From assembly GCF_947500405.1 (NCBI RefSeq), contig NZ_CANMRY010000006.1:124001-188000 (forward strand): DNA of 64,000 bases, in the 5' to 3' direction. The translations under genes were made by a program, and so were the position numbers. Source of the stretch: an uncultured Maribacter sp. GTDB lineage: Bacteria; Bacteroidota; Bacteroidia; Flavobacteriales; Flavobacteriaceae. The notes below the pieces were generated by a model that searched no databases, had not been told where the DNA came from, and saw only the letters and a program-made list of their open reading frames with translations. How positions within the stretch are numbered: the first letter of the stretch is position 1; each line of letters starts with the position of its first letter. Shown in pieces: positions 1-7,307 of this stretch.

Positions 1-710
1 ATATCTTCCATTGGTGTGCCTTCTACGGCTACTAAAGCATTAATAGGAGTAGATTCTGGTTGCGGATTTAAAGAAGAAAGTGCTACTAACATTCCTGCTC
101 TATCTTCTAACTTTTCGCCCATGCCTATAATACCACCACTACAAACGGTTACATTGGTTTTACGAACGTTCTCGATAGTATCTATTCTATCTTCAAAAGC
201 ACGTGTAGAAATTACATCTTTATAATAGTCTTCTGAAGTATCTAAGTTATGGTTGTAAGCGTATAAACCAGCTTCAGATAATCGTTTTGCTTGGTTTTCT
301 GTTACCATACCTAAGGTACAGCAAACTTCCATATCTAATTTATTTATGGTACGAACCATTTCTAACACTTGATCAAATTCTGGCCCGTCTTTAACATTAC
401 GCCAAGCGGCACCCATACAAACTCTTGAGCTTCCAGACGATTTTGCTCGTAACGCTTGCGCCTTAACTTGCGAAACAGACATTAAGTCGTTCCCATCAAT
501 ATCGGTATGGTATCTAGCAGCTTGCGGACAATACCCACAATCTTCTGAACAACCTCCTGTTTTTATAGAAAGTAATGTTGAAACTTGAATTTCATTAGGG
601 TTATGTTGCTTACGGTGTATTGTAGCAGCATCATACAACAGTTCCATTAAAGGTCTGTTATAAATTTCTAAAATCTCTTCCTTAGTCCAATCATGTCTTA
701 CTTTACTCAT
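1..710 (-). CDS. bioB: Biotin synthase (partial, 3' end outside window)
   Basis: Radical-SAM enzyme that inserts sulfur into dethiobiotin, the last step of biotin synthesis, in the cytoplasm. The visible N-terminal 236 codons begin MSKVRHDWTKEEI and contain the cluster-binding motif CSEDCGYC within the typical GGCSEDCGYCPQ context. The last readable residues, EGTPMED, match the middle of BioB. Full-length BioB is about 320-370 residues, so the C-terminal third lies beyond the window. The ATG at 708-710 is the first in frame. The gene follows an intrinsic terminator and has its own TAnnTTTG box, so it is probably transcribed apart from the upstream bioA-ketosynthase genes, although it lies on the same strand as all the biotin genes here. 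Confidence 0.96.
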   Translation of the reverse strand, partial: MSKVRHDWTKEEILEIYNRPLMELLYDAATIHRKQHNPNEIQVSTLLSIKTGGCSEDCGYCPQAARYHTDIDGNDLMSVSQVKAQALRAKSSGSSRVCMGAAWRNVKDGPEFDQVLEMVRTINKLDMEVCCTLGMVTENQAKRLSEAGLYAYNHNLDTSEDYYKDVISTRAFEDRIDTIENVRKTNVTVCSGGIIGMGEKLEDRAGMLVALSSLNPQPESTPINALVAVEGTPMED

Positions 711-737
711 ACCTATAGACGTTTTATGTATAGCTAA

Positions 738-745
738 CAAAAATA
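738..745 (-). promoter_or_regulatory. Putative -7 box for bioB
   Basis: The minus strand reads TATTTTTG, a full match to the Bacteroidota -7 consensus TAnnTTTG, 27 nt before the bioB start. A CTTG lies about 20 nt further upstream, near where TTTG is expected at -33. It sits just after the terminator at 782-822, so it would restart transcription for bioB. Confidence 0.45.
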
Positions 746-781
746 ATCTATTTAAGGCTCATATCCCAAGAAAGGAAATTC

Positions 782-822
782 AAAAAAAAGGCTTGTTATA
801 ACTTTAGACATAACAGGCCTTT
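782..822 (-). terminator. Intrinsic terminator upstream of bioB
   Basis: The minus strand forms an 11-bp stem (810-820 with 789-799, one mismatch) followed by eight T. It would end the transcript coming through the ketosynthase gene and the flotillin remnant. Confidence 0.75.
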
Positions 823-842
823 CTTATTAAAAAGAAAAAAAA

Positions 843-1073
843 TTACTTCTCTTTACTACCTCCTTTAATTTCTTCCGTATTATCTTTAAAATCTACAACA
901 TCTTTCCCTTTTAAATATTCTGGCAATTGCATACCTGCCATATTAAACATTTCTTGTAAAGGTGGTACAGATTTATACATCCCTGAAATAAAGTTCGCCG
1001 TAGACCCTTTACCATCTGCAGATTTTGCTCCAGAATCCCAAACCGTAACTTTATCTATTTTAATATTTAGGTT
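843..1073 (-). pseudogene. 3' remnant of a flotillin/band-7 family gene
   Basis: The minus-strand frame encodes about 76 residues that look like a flotillin C-terminus: NIKIDKVTVWDSG, then ANFISGMYKSVPPLQEMF, then MAGMQLPEYLKGK, ending in a charged tail and TAA at 843-845. Full flotillins are about 450-520 residues, with SPFH and coiled-coil parts that are absent here. No ATG, GTG or TTG start precedes the homologous part. The same frame runs back through about 17 unrelated residues to the stop codon of the ketosynthase gene at 1125-1127. I infer that a deletion or rearrangement joined the end of a flotillin gene to the biotin cluster. It could only be translated by stop-codon read-through. 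The family call is from recognition, not a search. Confidence 0.7.
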
Positions 1074-1124
1074 AAAAATCCAAGATAGACTATTTTTTGA
1101 AAAAAAGTATAAGAAAAATCTCTC

Positions 1125-2276
1125 TTATTTAGAAAGTAAAACAGAAACCGCATTACCACCAAAACCAACAGCGTTTACCATTATTTTTTTAATTTTTGAT
1201 GGGGTGTAACTTTCTACAAACGGGACATCTATAAACTCTTGATTTAGTAACATTAGGACTGCAAATTCTAGACTTAGAGCTCCTGATGCTCCAAAAGTAT
1301 GCCCTACTTTCCACTTATTAGTAGTCAACGAAGGGGTTTTGTTACAAAAAACTTTTTCTATGGCTTTAAATTCGGATATATCTCCTTTTATGGTTCCTGG
1401 AGCATGCATTACAATTACATCTACATCCGCTGGGTTTGTACTTCCTAATGCCATTTTCATAGAACGTTGAAAACATTCTGCATCAGAGGATATAGAAATA
1501 TTATGTTTTAAAATTTCTGTAGCATAACCAACCCCTAATATAGTTGCTAATGAATTTTCTTTTATTCCCTCTTCCAAACAAGCAATAGAAGCACCTTCAC
1601 CCAAAATCATAGTATTTCTAGACTTTTCTATATCTAGAGCTAAACACGGATATTCCTCTTTACTATTAGAGTATATTTTTAAGGCCTTCATTTGCGCAAT
1701 AGTAAAAGGGGTTAGTGGCGCCTCACTACCACCAACCATAAATTTATTTACCATACCACTTTGTATCCAAGCCACTCCATTAAGAAGCGCATGTAACGCC
1801 GTGGAACAAGTTATAGAATGCGATATTTCTGGCCCTTGGGTTTGTAAATCATGTGCTAACCATGAAGAAATATTACCTAATGTTGTCGTTGGAGAACTTA
1901 AAGTTGATGTTTTGCTTTCTTGTAAAAACTCTTGGTGGTATTTCTCAAATAAAGCAGTTGCTCCTCTGGAAGAACCCATATTTATCCCAAAACCATCTTC
2001 TGCATTCCATTGTGCCATTTTCATGGCTTTTCTAGATGCTAACAAAGCAAAAAGTACGGTGTTATCTAAACTTTTATATTTAGAATCGGACTGCTTTAAT
2101 ATTTCTATTTTAGCAATACTTTTTTTAGATAAACTTGCTACCCATTCTTCACTACTTTCAAAACTCTTTTTTTGAAAAAAATGTTGCTGCTTTTTATAAT
2201 TTGCCCAGACTTCTTCTAAAGAATCTCCTAGTGGAGAAATAGAGCCAATTGCGGTTATGGAAATAGGTTTTATCAA
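1125..2276 (-). CDS. Beta-ketoacyl synthase, KAS I/II type, in biotin cluster
   Basis: Thiolase-fold condensing enzyme of 383 residues. The catalytic triad of elongating ketosynthases is visible: Cys157 in SITCSTALHALL, His291 in VMHAPGT and His326 in KVGHTFGASG; the glycine-rich C-terminal NAVGFGGNAV is also present. C-H-H is the FabB/FabF pattern; BioZ/FabH-type enzymes have C-H-N. It starts 12 nt after the bioA stop, so the two are probably cotranscribed. Given its place among bioF, bioD, bioA and bioB, I infer a role in making the pimeloyl chain, but that is context only. It is somewhat shorter than housekeeping FabF (about 410). A flotillin remnant follows its stop codon in the same frame. 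Confidence 0.88.
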   Translation of the reverse strand: MIKPISITAIGSISPLGDSLEEVWANYKKQQHFFQKKSFESSEEWVASLSKKSIAKIEILKQSDSKYKSLDNTVLFALLASRKAMKMAQWNAEDGFGINMGSSRGATALFEKYHQEFLQESKTSTLSSPTTTLGNISSWLAHDLQTQGPEISHSITCSTALHALLNGVAWIQSGMVNKFMVGGSEAPLTPFTIAQMKALKIYSNSKEEYPCLALDIEKSRNTMILGEGASIACLEEGIKENSLATILGVGYATEILKHNISISSDAECFQRSMKMALGSTNPADVDVIVMHAPGTIKGDISEFKAIEKVFCNKTPSLTTNKWKVGHTFGASGALSLEFAVLMLLNQEFIDVPFVESYTPSKIKKIMVNAVGFGGNAVSVLLSK

Positions 2277-2288
2277 AACTAATACGTA

Positions 2289-3563
2289 TCAAACAATTTC
2301 TAAAGCACTTTTAATAGTACTATATATTTTCTGCATTTGTGCCTCAGAAACTACATAAGGTGCTAATATATAAATAGTATTCCCCAGAGGTCGTAAAAAC
2401 ACCCCATTATCCATAAAATGTTTAAATAATTTATCTCTTAGATTACCGTAACGCTCCATTTTAATAGCTAAGTCTAATGCAAAAATAATTCCGCATTGTC
2501 TGGTATTAGCAACTTTTGGATGGTTTTTTATTTCCTCATTAAACTTTTGATGCGATGCAATTATGCGATTTATGTTTTTTTGCATTTTATCGGATTGCAA
2601 CAATTCTATACCTGCTAAAGCAGCAGTACAAGCTATTGGGTTTGCTGTATAGGTATGCCCATGAAATAATCCTTTTGCAATATCATCACTATAAAAAGCA
2701 TCATATACCTTTTGCGTACAACTAGTAATTGCCATAGGAACCAAACCAGCGGTAAGCGCTTTAGACATGCATATAACATCTGGTTTTACAGACATATAAT
2801 CCGAGGCAAAGTTCTTGCCTGTTTTACCAAAACCTGTCATTACCTCATCTGCAATGGTAATTACATTATGCTGTTTTAAGACGGTTAATATTTTATTTAA
2901 TCCGTCTGCATCATGCATTTTCATTGCTGCAGCTCCTTGTACTAATGGCTCATAAATAAAACCTGCTATATCTGCTTTTTTTAATCTAGTTTGTAAATTT
3001 AAAATAATGGTATCTATATTTTCTACTGTAGGTGTAGGAATACGTTCTACCTCAATAAAAAAATCTTCGAATGGACCATTATAAACAGAAAGGCTAGAAA
3101 CCGACATGGAGCCAAAAGTATCCCCATGAAATCCGTCTTCAAAAGCTAACATAACTTGGCGTTTATTCCCTTGATTAAAATGGTATTGCAAAGCCATTTT
3201 AATACCTATTTCTGTAGAAGTAGAACCGTTATCAGATAAAAATAATTTTTTCTGATTTTCTGGCAATATCTTTATTAATGTTTCTGATAAAAGTACCGCT
3301 GGTTCATGGGTAAAACCACTAAAAACCACCTGATCTAAAGTTTGCATTTGCTTGTATGCCTTTTCTACAATGTAATCATTACAGTGCCCATACATACAGG
3401 TGTACCACGAAGCTATACCGTCTATATACTCTTTTCCTTCCTCATCATACAATAAAGCTTCTTTTGCTTTTGTTATTGCTAACATGCTGGAATGCAATTT
3501 GTGTTGTGTTAACGGATGCCACAAATGCTTTTTATCTCTTTCTGATAGATTTTTCGCCTTCAT
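2289..3563 (-). CDS. bioA: Adenosylmethionine-8-amino-7-oxononanoate aminotransferase
   Basis: PLP-dependent class III aminotransferase that converts KAPA to DAPA with S-adenosylmethionine as amino donor. The start MKAKNLSERDKKHLWHPLTQ matches the family N-terminus. An ATG 42 nt further upstream would add a poorly fitting extension reaching the start of the divergent gene, so I chose 3563. Visible features are the substrate-site HLWHPLTQH, SDNGSTSTEIGIKMA, the DEV motif in TIADEVMTGFGKTGK, and the PLP lysine Lys268 in CMSKALTAGLVP. The gene is followed by the ketosynthase after 12 nt. The divergent glycosyltransferase begins only 40 nt from its start, with a 13-bp inverted repeat between them. 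Confidence 0.96.
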   Translation of the reverse strand: MKAKNLSERDKKHLWHPLTQHKLHSSMLAITKAKEALLYDEEGKEYIDGIASWYTCMYGHCNDYIVEKAYKQMQTLDQVVFSGFTHEPAVLLSETLIKILPENQKKLFLSDNGSTSTEIGIKMALQYHFNQGNKRQVMLAFEDGFHGDTFGSMSVSSLSVYNGPFEDFFIEVERIPTPTVENIDTIILNLQTRLKKADIAGFIYEPLVQGAAAMKMHDADGLNKILTVLKQHNVITIADEVMTGFGKTGKNFASDYMSVKPDVICMSKALTAGLVPMAITSCTQKVYDAFYSDDIAKGLFHGHTYTANPIACTAALAGIELLQSDKMQKNINRIIASHQKFNEEIKNHPKVANTRQCGIIFALDLAIKMERYGNLRDKLFKHFMDNGVFLRPLGNTIYILAPYVVSEAQMQKIYSTIKSALEIV

Positions 3564-3573
3564 TATTTTATCT

Positions 3574-3586
3574 ATCTTGCAAAGAT
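3574..3586. repeat. 13-bp inverted repeat between bioA and the glycosyltransferase gene
   Basis: ATCTTGCAAAGAT has arms ATCTT/AAGAT around GCA. It lies in the 40-bp divergent gap, a place where a regulator of either gene could bind. There is no recognised consensus. Confidence 0.35.
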
Positions 3587-3603
3587 GAGAAATAATCATA
3601 TAC

Positions 3604-5094
3604 ATGTTAATGACTAAAGCACTAATATCTAAACTAACTCTTAATTATTCACAATTAAAAAGTAGAAGTGTATTTTTATTACTCTGTATTATATCATTTA
3701 TTCTACGTTTTCCTTTTTTCTTTAGAGATTATATAGACCGAGATGAAAGTACCTTTATTCTTTTAGGACAATCTTGGGTAGAAGGGCATTTACCTTATAC
3801 ACAATTATGGGACTTAAAGCCTCCTATTACTTTTCTGTTTTTTGCAACTATAATTTCTATTTTTGGCAAAAGTTTCATTGCTCTTAGAGCCATAGGAGTT
3901 TTAATTGTAGCTAGCACAGCTTTTTTTACGTATAAAACTGCTCTATCAATAACCACTAAAAAAGTAGCTTTTTGGTCTTCTTTCTTATGTGTTAGCTTAT
4001 TAAGTATGTTAGGAAGTCTACAAGGTGTAATGTCTGAGCATATTTGTATGTTCTTTTTTATGCCAGGATTATATGTAATTGTTGCTAAGAATAAGTGGCA
4101 GTGGCATTTTTTGGCAGGTATTTTATTTGGCCTGTCTGTTATGACCAAATTAAATATGGCTTACCCTATTTTAATTATAGGATTATATAATATATACAGA
4201 GCTATAAAAAATAATGCCTTTAAAAAAGGCTTCGTAAATTCTATGGCTTTTGGCATAGGAATAATTATTCTTTTTTTACTTACTATACTACCATATTACC
4301 TAAAAGGAATTACCGAAACTTGGTGGAAATCTGTAATACTTGCTCCATTAGAATATACAAATGCCAGAAGATATTCTTTCTTAAAAATGGCTCCTATTTT
4401 TTTATGCATAGGCGGTTTTATTTTCGTGCTTTGGAAAAAGAAAATGATAGATTTTAAAAAGCAACAATTACAATTATTACTATTTATAATTATTGGTGTT
4501 TTACTTTCCTTTATACAAGGAGGTAGAATAAATGGGCACTACTTAATACAACTACACCCTGTTTTAGTAATTTTTGTAGCTATAGCAGTTTCTAAAATTA
4601 CATTCTTTAAAAAAGTAAACTACCAACCAATTGCTTTAATACTACTTTTATTTATGCCTACAGAAAGTTATATAGAAGCGGTTAATGTTATTAAAAATAA
4701 AATAGAACGAAATACTTTTTTAAATGGCGAAGGTATTTCTGTTCCAGAATATATTTTAAAAAATAATCTTTCTACTAAAAATATTCTTTTTTTAGAATAT
4801 CATATTGGGTATTGGCAACTTGGAAAACTACCTCCTACAAAAGCTGCTACACACCCAAGTAATTTATGTAGAGATGAGCTTTTTAGATTTTTTAATAATC
4901 CTAGAAAAAACTCTATAGAAGAGCTAATATATATTATGGAAGTTCTACAACCAAAAACTGTAATAGCACGAAAGAATAAACGCATTTTTGACAAAAAAGA
5001 AATAGAAGAAAACGAATATATTGATGCTTATTTATCTACACATTACACACTTAAAGCAACTGTAGAAAAAGCCGAAATTTTAGAAAGAAAGTAA
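3604..5094 (+). CDS. GT39/ArnT-like integral membrane glycosyltransferase
   Basis: A 496-residue multi-pass inner-membrane protein of the dolichyl-phosphate-mannose mannosyltransferase (PMT/ArnT) superfamily, expected to transfer a sugar from a polyprenyl phosphate on the outer face of the membrane. The first loop after helix 1 holds the acidic signature RDYIDRDEST (Asp45, Asp47, Glu48), followed by QSWVEGHLPYTQLWDLKPP, as in GT39 enzymes. About ten hydrophobic helices follow, then a soluble tail of about 120 residues. ATGs at 3604 and 3610 are both possible starts. The gene lies on the opposite strand within the biotin cluster: its 3' end overlaps bioD by 15 bp and its start is 40 bp from bioA. 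The substrate is unknown. Confidence 0.85.
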   Translation: MLMTKALISKLTLNYSQLKSRSVFLLLCIISFILRFPFFFRDYIDRDESTFILLGQSWVEGHLPYTQLWDLKPPITFLFFATIISIFGKSFIALRAIGVLIVASTAFFTYKTALSITTKKVAFWSSFLCVSLLSMLGSLQGVMSEHICMFFFMPGLYVIVAKNKWQWHFLAGILFGLSVMTKLNMAYPILIIGLYNIYRAIKNNAFKKGFVNSMAFGIGIIILFLLTILPYYLKGITETWWKSVILAPLEYTNARRYSFLKMAPIFLCIGGFIFVLWKKKMIDFKKQQLQLLLFIIIGVLLSFIQGGRINGHYLIQLHPVLVIFVAIAVSKITFFKKVNYQPIALILLLFMPTESYIEAVNVIKNKIERNTFLNGEGISVPEYILKNNLSTKNILFLEYHIGYWQLGKLPPTKAATHPSNLCRDELFRFFNNPRKNSIEELIYIMEVLQPKTVIARKNKRIFDKKEIEENEYIDAYLSTHYTLKATVEKAEILERK

Positions 5095-5700
5095 TTGCTC
5101 TTTAAATAACGTAGCATATTTTTTTACCACTTCAGGAGTAAAAATTTCTTCCTCATTAATTCTTCCAATTACTGGTATTCCAGTTTTTTTAAAAATAATT
5201 TCTTCTGTAGTTTTATGTTCATTTCCACTAAAAACCAAAGCAATATTCTTAATACCTTTATTTTGCAAAGCCTGCAAGGTTAATAAGGTATGGTTTATAC
5301 TTCCTAAATAATGCCTTGAAACTACAAGAACCTTATAGTCTGGTTTAATAATATCTAATATTGTGTTCGTATCATTTAAAGGAACTAATAGTCCTCCAGC
5401 ACCTTCAATAACTAAGTGGTTATTTGTTTTTGGCTCTTTTATCTCTTTTAAATTAATAACAACACCATCTATTTCTGCCGCCGCATGCGGACTCATAGGA
5501 GTTTTAAGTGCGTAACTATTAGGAAAAATCTTAGTTTTAGAATTAGATACAAATTTTTTTATTTTATGACTATCAGAATCTTCTAATTCTCCTGCTTGTA
5601 CAGGTTTCCAATAATCTGCCTCTAAGGCTTCTACAAAAATTGCAGAAGCTACTGTTTTACCTACTTCCGTAGAAATTCCTGTTACAAATATTTTTTGCAT
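5080..5700 (-). CDS. bioD: Dethiobiotin synthetase
   Basis: ATP-dependent carboxylase that closes the ureido ring of DAPA to give dethiobiotin. At 206 residues it is close to the usual 220. The P-loop GISTEVGKT is at residues 8-16 (GTDTEVGKT in E. coli), followed by YWKPVQAG, the substrate-site SPHAAAEIDG and the Mg/ATP motif VIEGAGGLLVPLN. The start is one base after the stop of the DUF2007 gene, indicating tight operon coupling with bioF and that gene. The 3' end overlaps the convergent glycosyltransferase gene by 15 bp, leaving no room for a terminator between them. Confidence 0.96.
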   Translation of the reverse strand: MQKIFVTGISTEVGKTVASAIFVEALEADYWKPVQAGELEDSDSHKIKKFVSNSKTKIFPNSYALKTPMSPHAAAEIDGVVINLKEIKEPKTNNHLVIEGAGGLLVPLNDTNTILDIIKPDYKVLVVSRHYLGSINHTLLTLQALQNKGIKNIALVFSGNEHKTTEEIIFKKTGIPVIGRINEEEIFTPEVVKKYATLFKEQLLSF

Positions 5701-5701
5701 A

Positions 5702-6085
5702 CTATTCTGGCTTTGTTATTATACCACAATTAAGGCATTTGTATTTTCTTTTTTCAAAAAAGGGAAACAATTTATAAAGTATAGAATCTCTTTTATAAAA
5801 AACCTCAGACTTTTTTGCCTTGCAGTTTGGACATTCTATGAGGTTTCCATTTGCATCTATAGCATATGCTCTTATATCATTATATACTTTTAAGGCTCGT
5901 TCTTTATCTTTTGTATATACTTGTAGCTTTACACCTCCTATGGCGTTACTTATTAAAGGGTCTGAATTTAAGGTATTTTCATCTCTTAAAAACACTGGAA
6001 TACCTTCGGATTCTAATTTTCCTTTAATTATTTGCACATCTGCGACAAACTCAAAAGAGCCAAGCATATAAAACTTATCTTCCAT
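5702..6085 (-). CDS. DUF2007 protein with C-terminal zinc ribbon
   Basis: A 127-residue cytoplasmic protein. Residues 1-75 match the DUF2007 (putative signal-transducing) fold, a small ferredoxin-like domain: LGSFEFVADVQIIKGKLESEG, IPVFLRDENT and a basic VYTKDKERALKVY helix. The tail holds two Cys pairs, CPNCKAKK and CLNCG, forming a likely zinc ribbon. It is separated from both bioF and bioD by a single base, so it is translated with the biotin enzymes. Function is unknown; family members occur widely as small adaptors. I see no biotin-specific feature in it. Confidence 0.85.
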   Translation of the reverse strand: MEDKFYMLGSFEFVADVQIIKGKLESEGIPVFLRDENTLNSDPLISNAIGGVKLQVYTKDKERALKVYNDIRAYAIDANGNLIECPNCKAKKSEVFYKRDSILYKLFPFFEKRKYKCLNCGIITKPE

Positions 6086-6086
6086 A

Positions 6087-7244
6087 CTACTTAATAAAGC
6101 TTGCTAAAATTTGAAGGACTAGCCCAATTTCTTCTTTAGAGTTATGAGAATGTATACAAAAACGAAGTCTTTCTTGGCCTTCTTTTACTGTTGGCGCTAA
6201 TATAGCTTTTACATTAAACCCTTTTTCTTGTAATTTTTCTGCCACTTTTTTAACCTTTCCGTTTCCTGGAATAAGACAACATTGTATTGCCGAATTACTA
6301 GGTATAAATAAATCCTGAAGTTTTAAATCTTTAACCTTCTTCTTAAAAAATTCTATTTTTTCCTTTAAATCTTTTCTAGCCTTTTCACCTTCTTCATCCG
6401 CTACAAATTTAACAGCAGCTGTAATTGTCGCTACAGTATGAGGAGGTAATGCAGTAGTATAAATAAAACTCCTAGAAAAATTTACCAGATATTCTTTTAA
6501 CTGTTCGCTTCCTAAAACGGCAGCACCATGACTACCAAAGGCTTTTCCAAAAGTTACTATCCTAGCAAAAACATCTTTATATGCTTTATTCTGCTGTACT
6601 AACCCTTCTCCTTGAGCTCCAAAAATACCAACAGCATGAGCTTCATCTATTATTAGATGAAAACCATTTTTTTTTGAAAATTTAATTAGTGTATCTATAT
6701 CCGGAGAGTCTCCATCCATAGAAAAAATAGATTCGGTTACAATATAAATTTCTCCATTAAAGTCTTTTTGAGTAGCCTGATTAATCTTCTCCTCTAAATC
6801 TACTATGCTATTATGATTAAACTTATAACTTTTGGCATTACTTAATAAAATACCATCCCGAATACTAGCATGTATTAGAGCATCAAACAAAACAATATCT
6901 CCTCTTTGTGGAATAGCACTAAAAAACCCCAAATTAGCGTCGTAACCAGAATTAAAAACCAAGGCACTATCCGATTTAAAGAACGAAGCTAAATCTTGCT
7001 CTAAAGTAGAATATAAATCATGATTTCCTGAAATTAGTCTGGAGCCAGTAGCACCATTATGAGAAACTCCCTTATTCAATAAAAGTTGAAACGTATTTGC
7101 GTATAAAGTTTCGTTAGTTGCAAAACTCAAATAATCATTAGAAGAAAAATCTACCAAATTACTAGAAACAGGCAAACTCCGAAGGGCTGCTTCTTGCTTC
7201 CTTTTTTTTAGTTTTTTATTTAAAATAGAGGGGAAATTGCACAT
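6087..7244 (-). CDS. bioF: 8-amino-7-oxononanoate synthase (KAPA synthase)
   Basis: PLP-dependent alpha-oxoamine synthase that condenses a pimeloyl thioester with alanine to form KAPA. At 385 residues it has the standard length. Recognisable motifs are DFSSNDYLSFA, GATGSRLISGNHDLY, His125 in DALIHASIRDG, the Asp200 motif IIDEAHAVGIFG, and the PLP lysine Lys234 in TFGKAFGSHGAA. The ATG at 7242-7244 is the only early start. A TAnnTTTG box ends four bases before it, which suggests a very short or absent leader. It is the first gene of the bioF-DUF2007-bioD transcript. Confidence 0.96.
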   Translation of the reverse strand: MCNFPSILNKKLKKRKQEAALRSLPVSSNLVDFSSNDYLSFATNETLYANTFQLLLNKGVSHNGATGSRLISGNHDLYSTLEQDLASFFKSDSALVFNSGYDANLGFFSAIPQRGDIVLFDALIHASIRDGILLSNAKSYKFNHNSIVDLEEKINQATQKDFNGEIYIVTESIFSMDGDSPDIDTLIKFSKKNGFHLIIDEAHAVGIFGAQGEGLVQQNKAYKDVFARIVTFGKAFGSHGAAVLGSEQLKEYLVNFSRSFIYTTALPPHTVATITAAVKFVADEEGEKARKDLKEKIEFFKKKVKDLKLQDLFIPSNSAIQCCLIPGNGKVKKVAEKLQEKGFNVKAILAPTVKEGQERLRFCIHSHNSKEEIGLVLQILASFIK

Positions 7245-7248
7245 ACCC

Positions 7249-7256
7249 CAAATTTA
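7249..7256 (-). promoter_or_regulatory. Putative -7 box abutting the bioF start
   Basis: The minus strand reads TAAATTTG, then GGGT, then ATG. TTTG occurs 16 nt upstream (shorter than the usual 19-21). If used, transcription would begin at or next to the start codon. Confidence 0.4.
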
Positions 7257-7307
7257 ATATCTTTTACCTTTACAAAACACATTTTAAAACATTGAAATTG
7301 TATTTTT

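Noticed and set aside
16-225. Short plus-strand ORF at the window start
   Set aside because: It is the shadow of bioB in another frame; the minus-strand frame gives clear BioB sequence.
1801-2175. 124-codon plus-strand ORF over the ketosynthase gene
   Set aside because: It is antisense to a gene with full catalytic motifs and shows no recognisable domain.
3564-3605. Longer bioA start adding 14 residues
   Set aside because: The extension does not match family N-termini and would overlap the start of the divergent glycosyltransferase gene. MKAKNLSERDKKHLWHP is the natural start.
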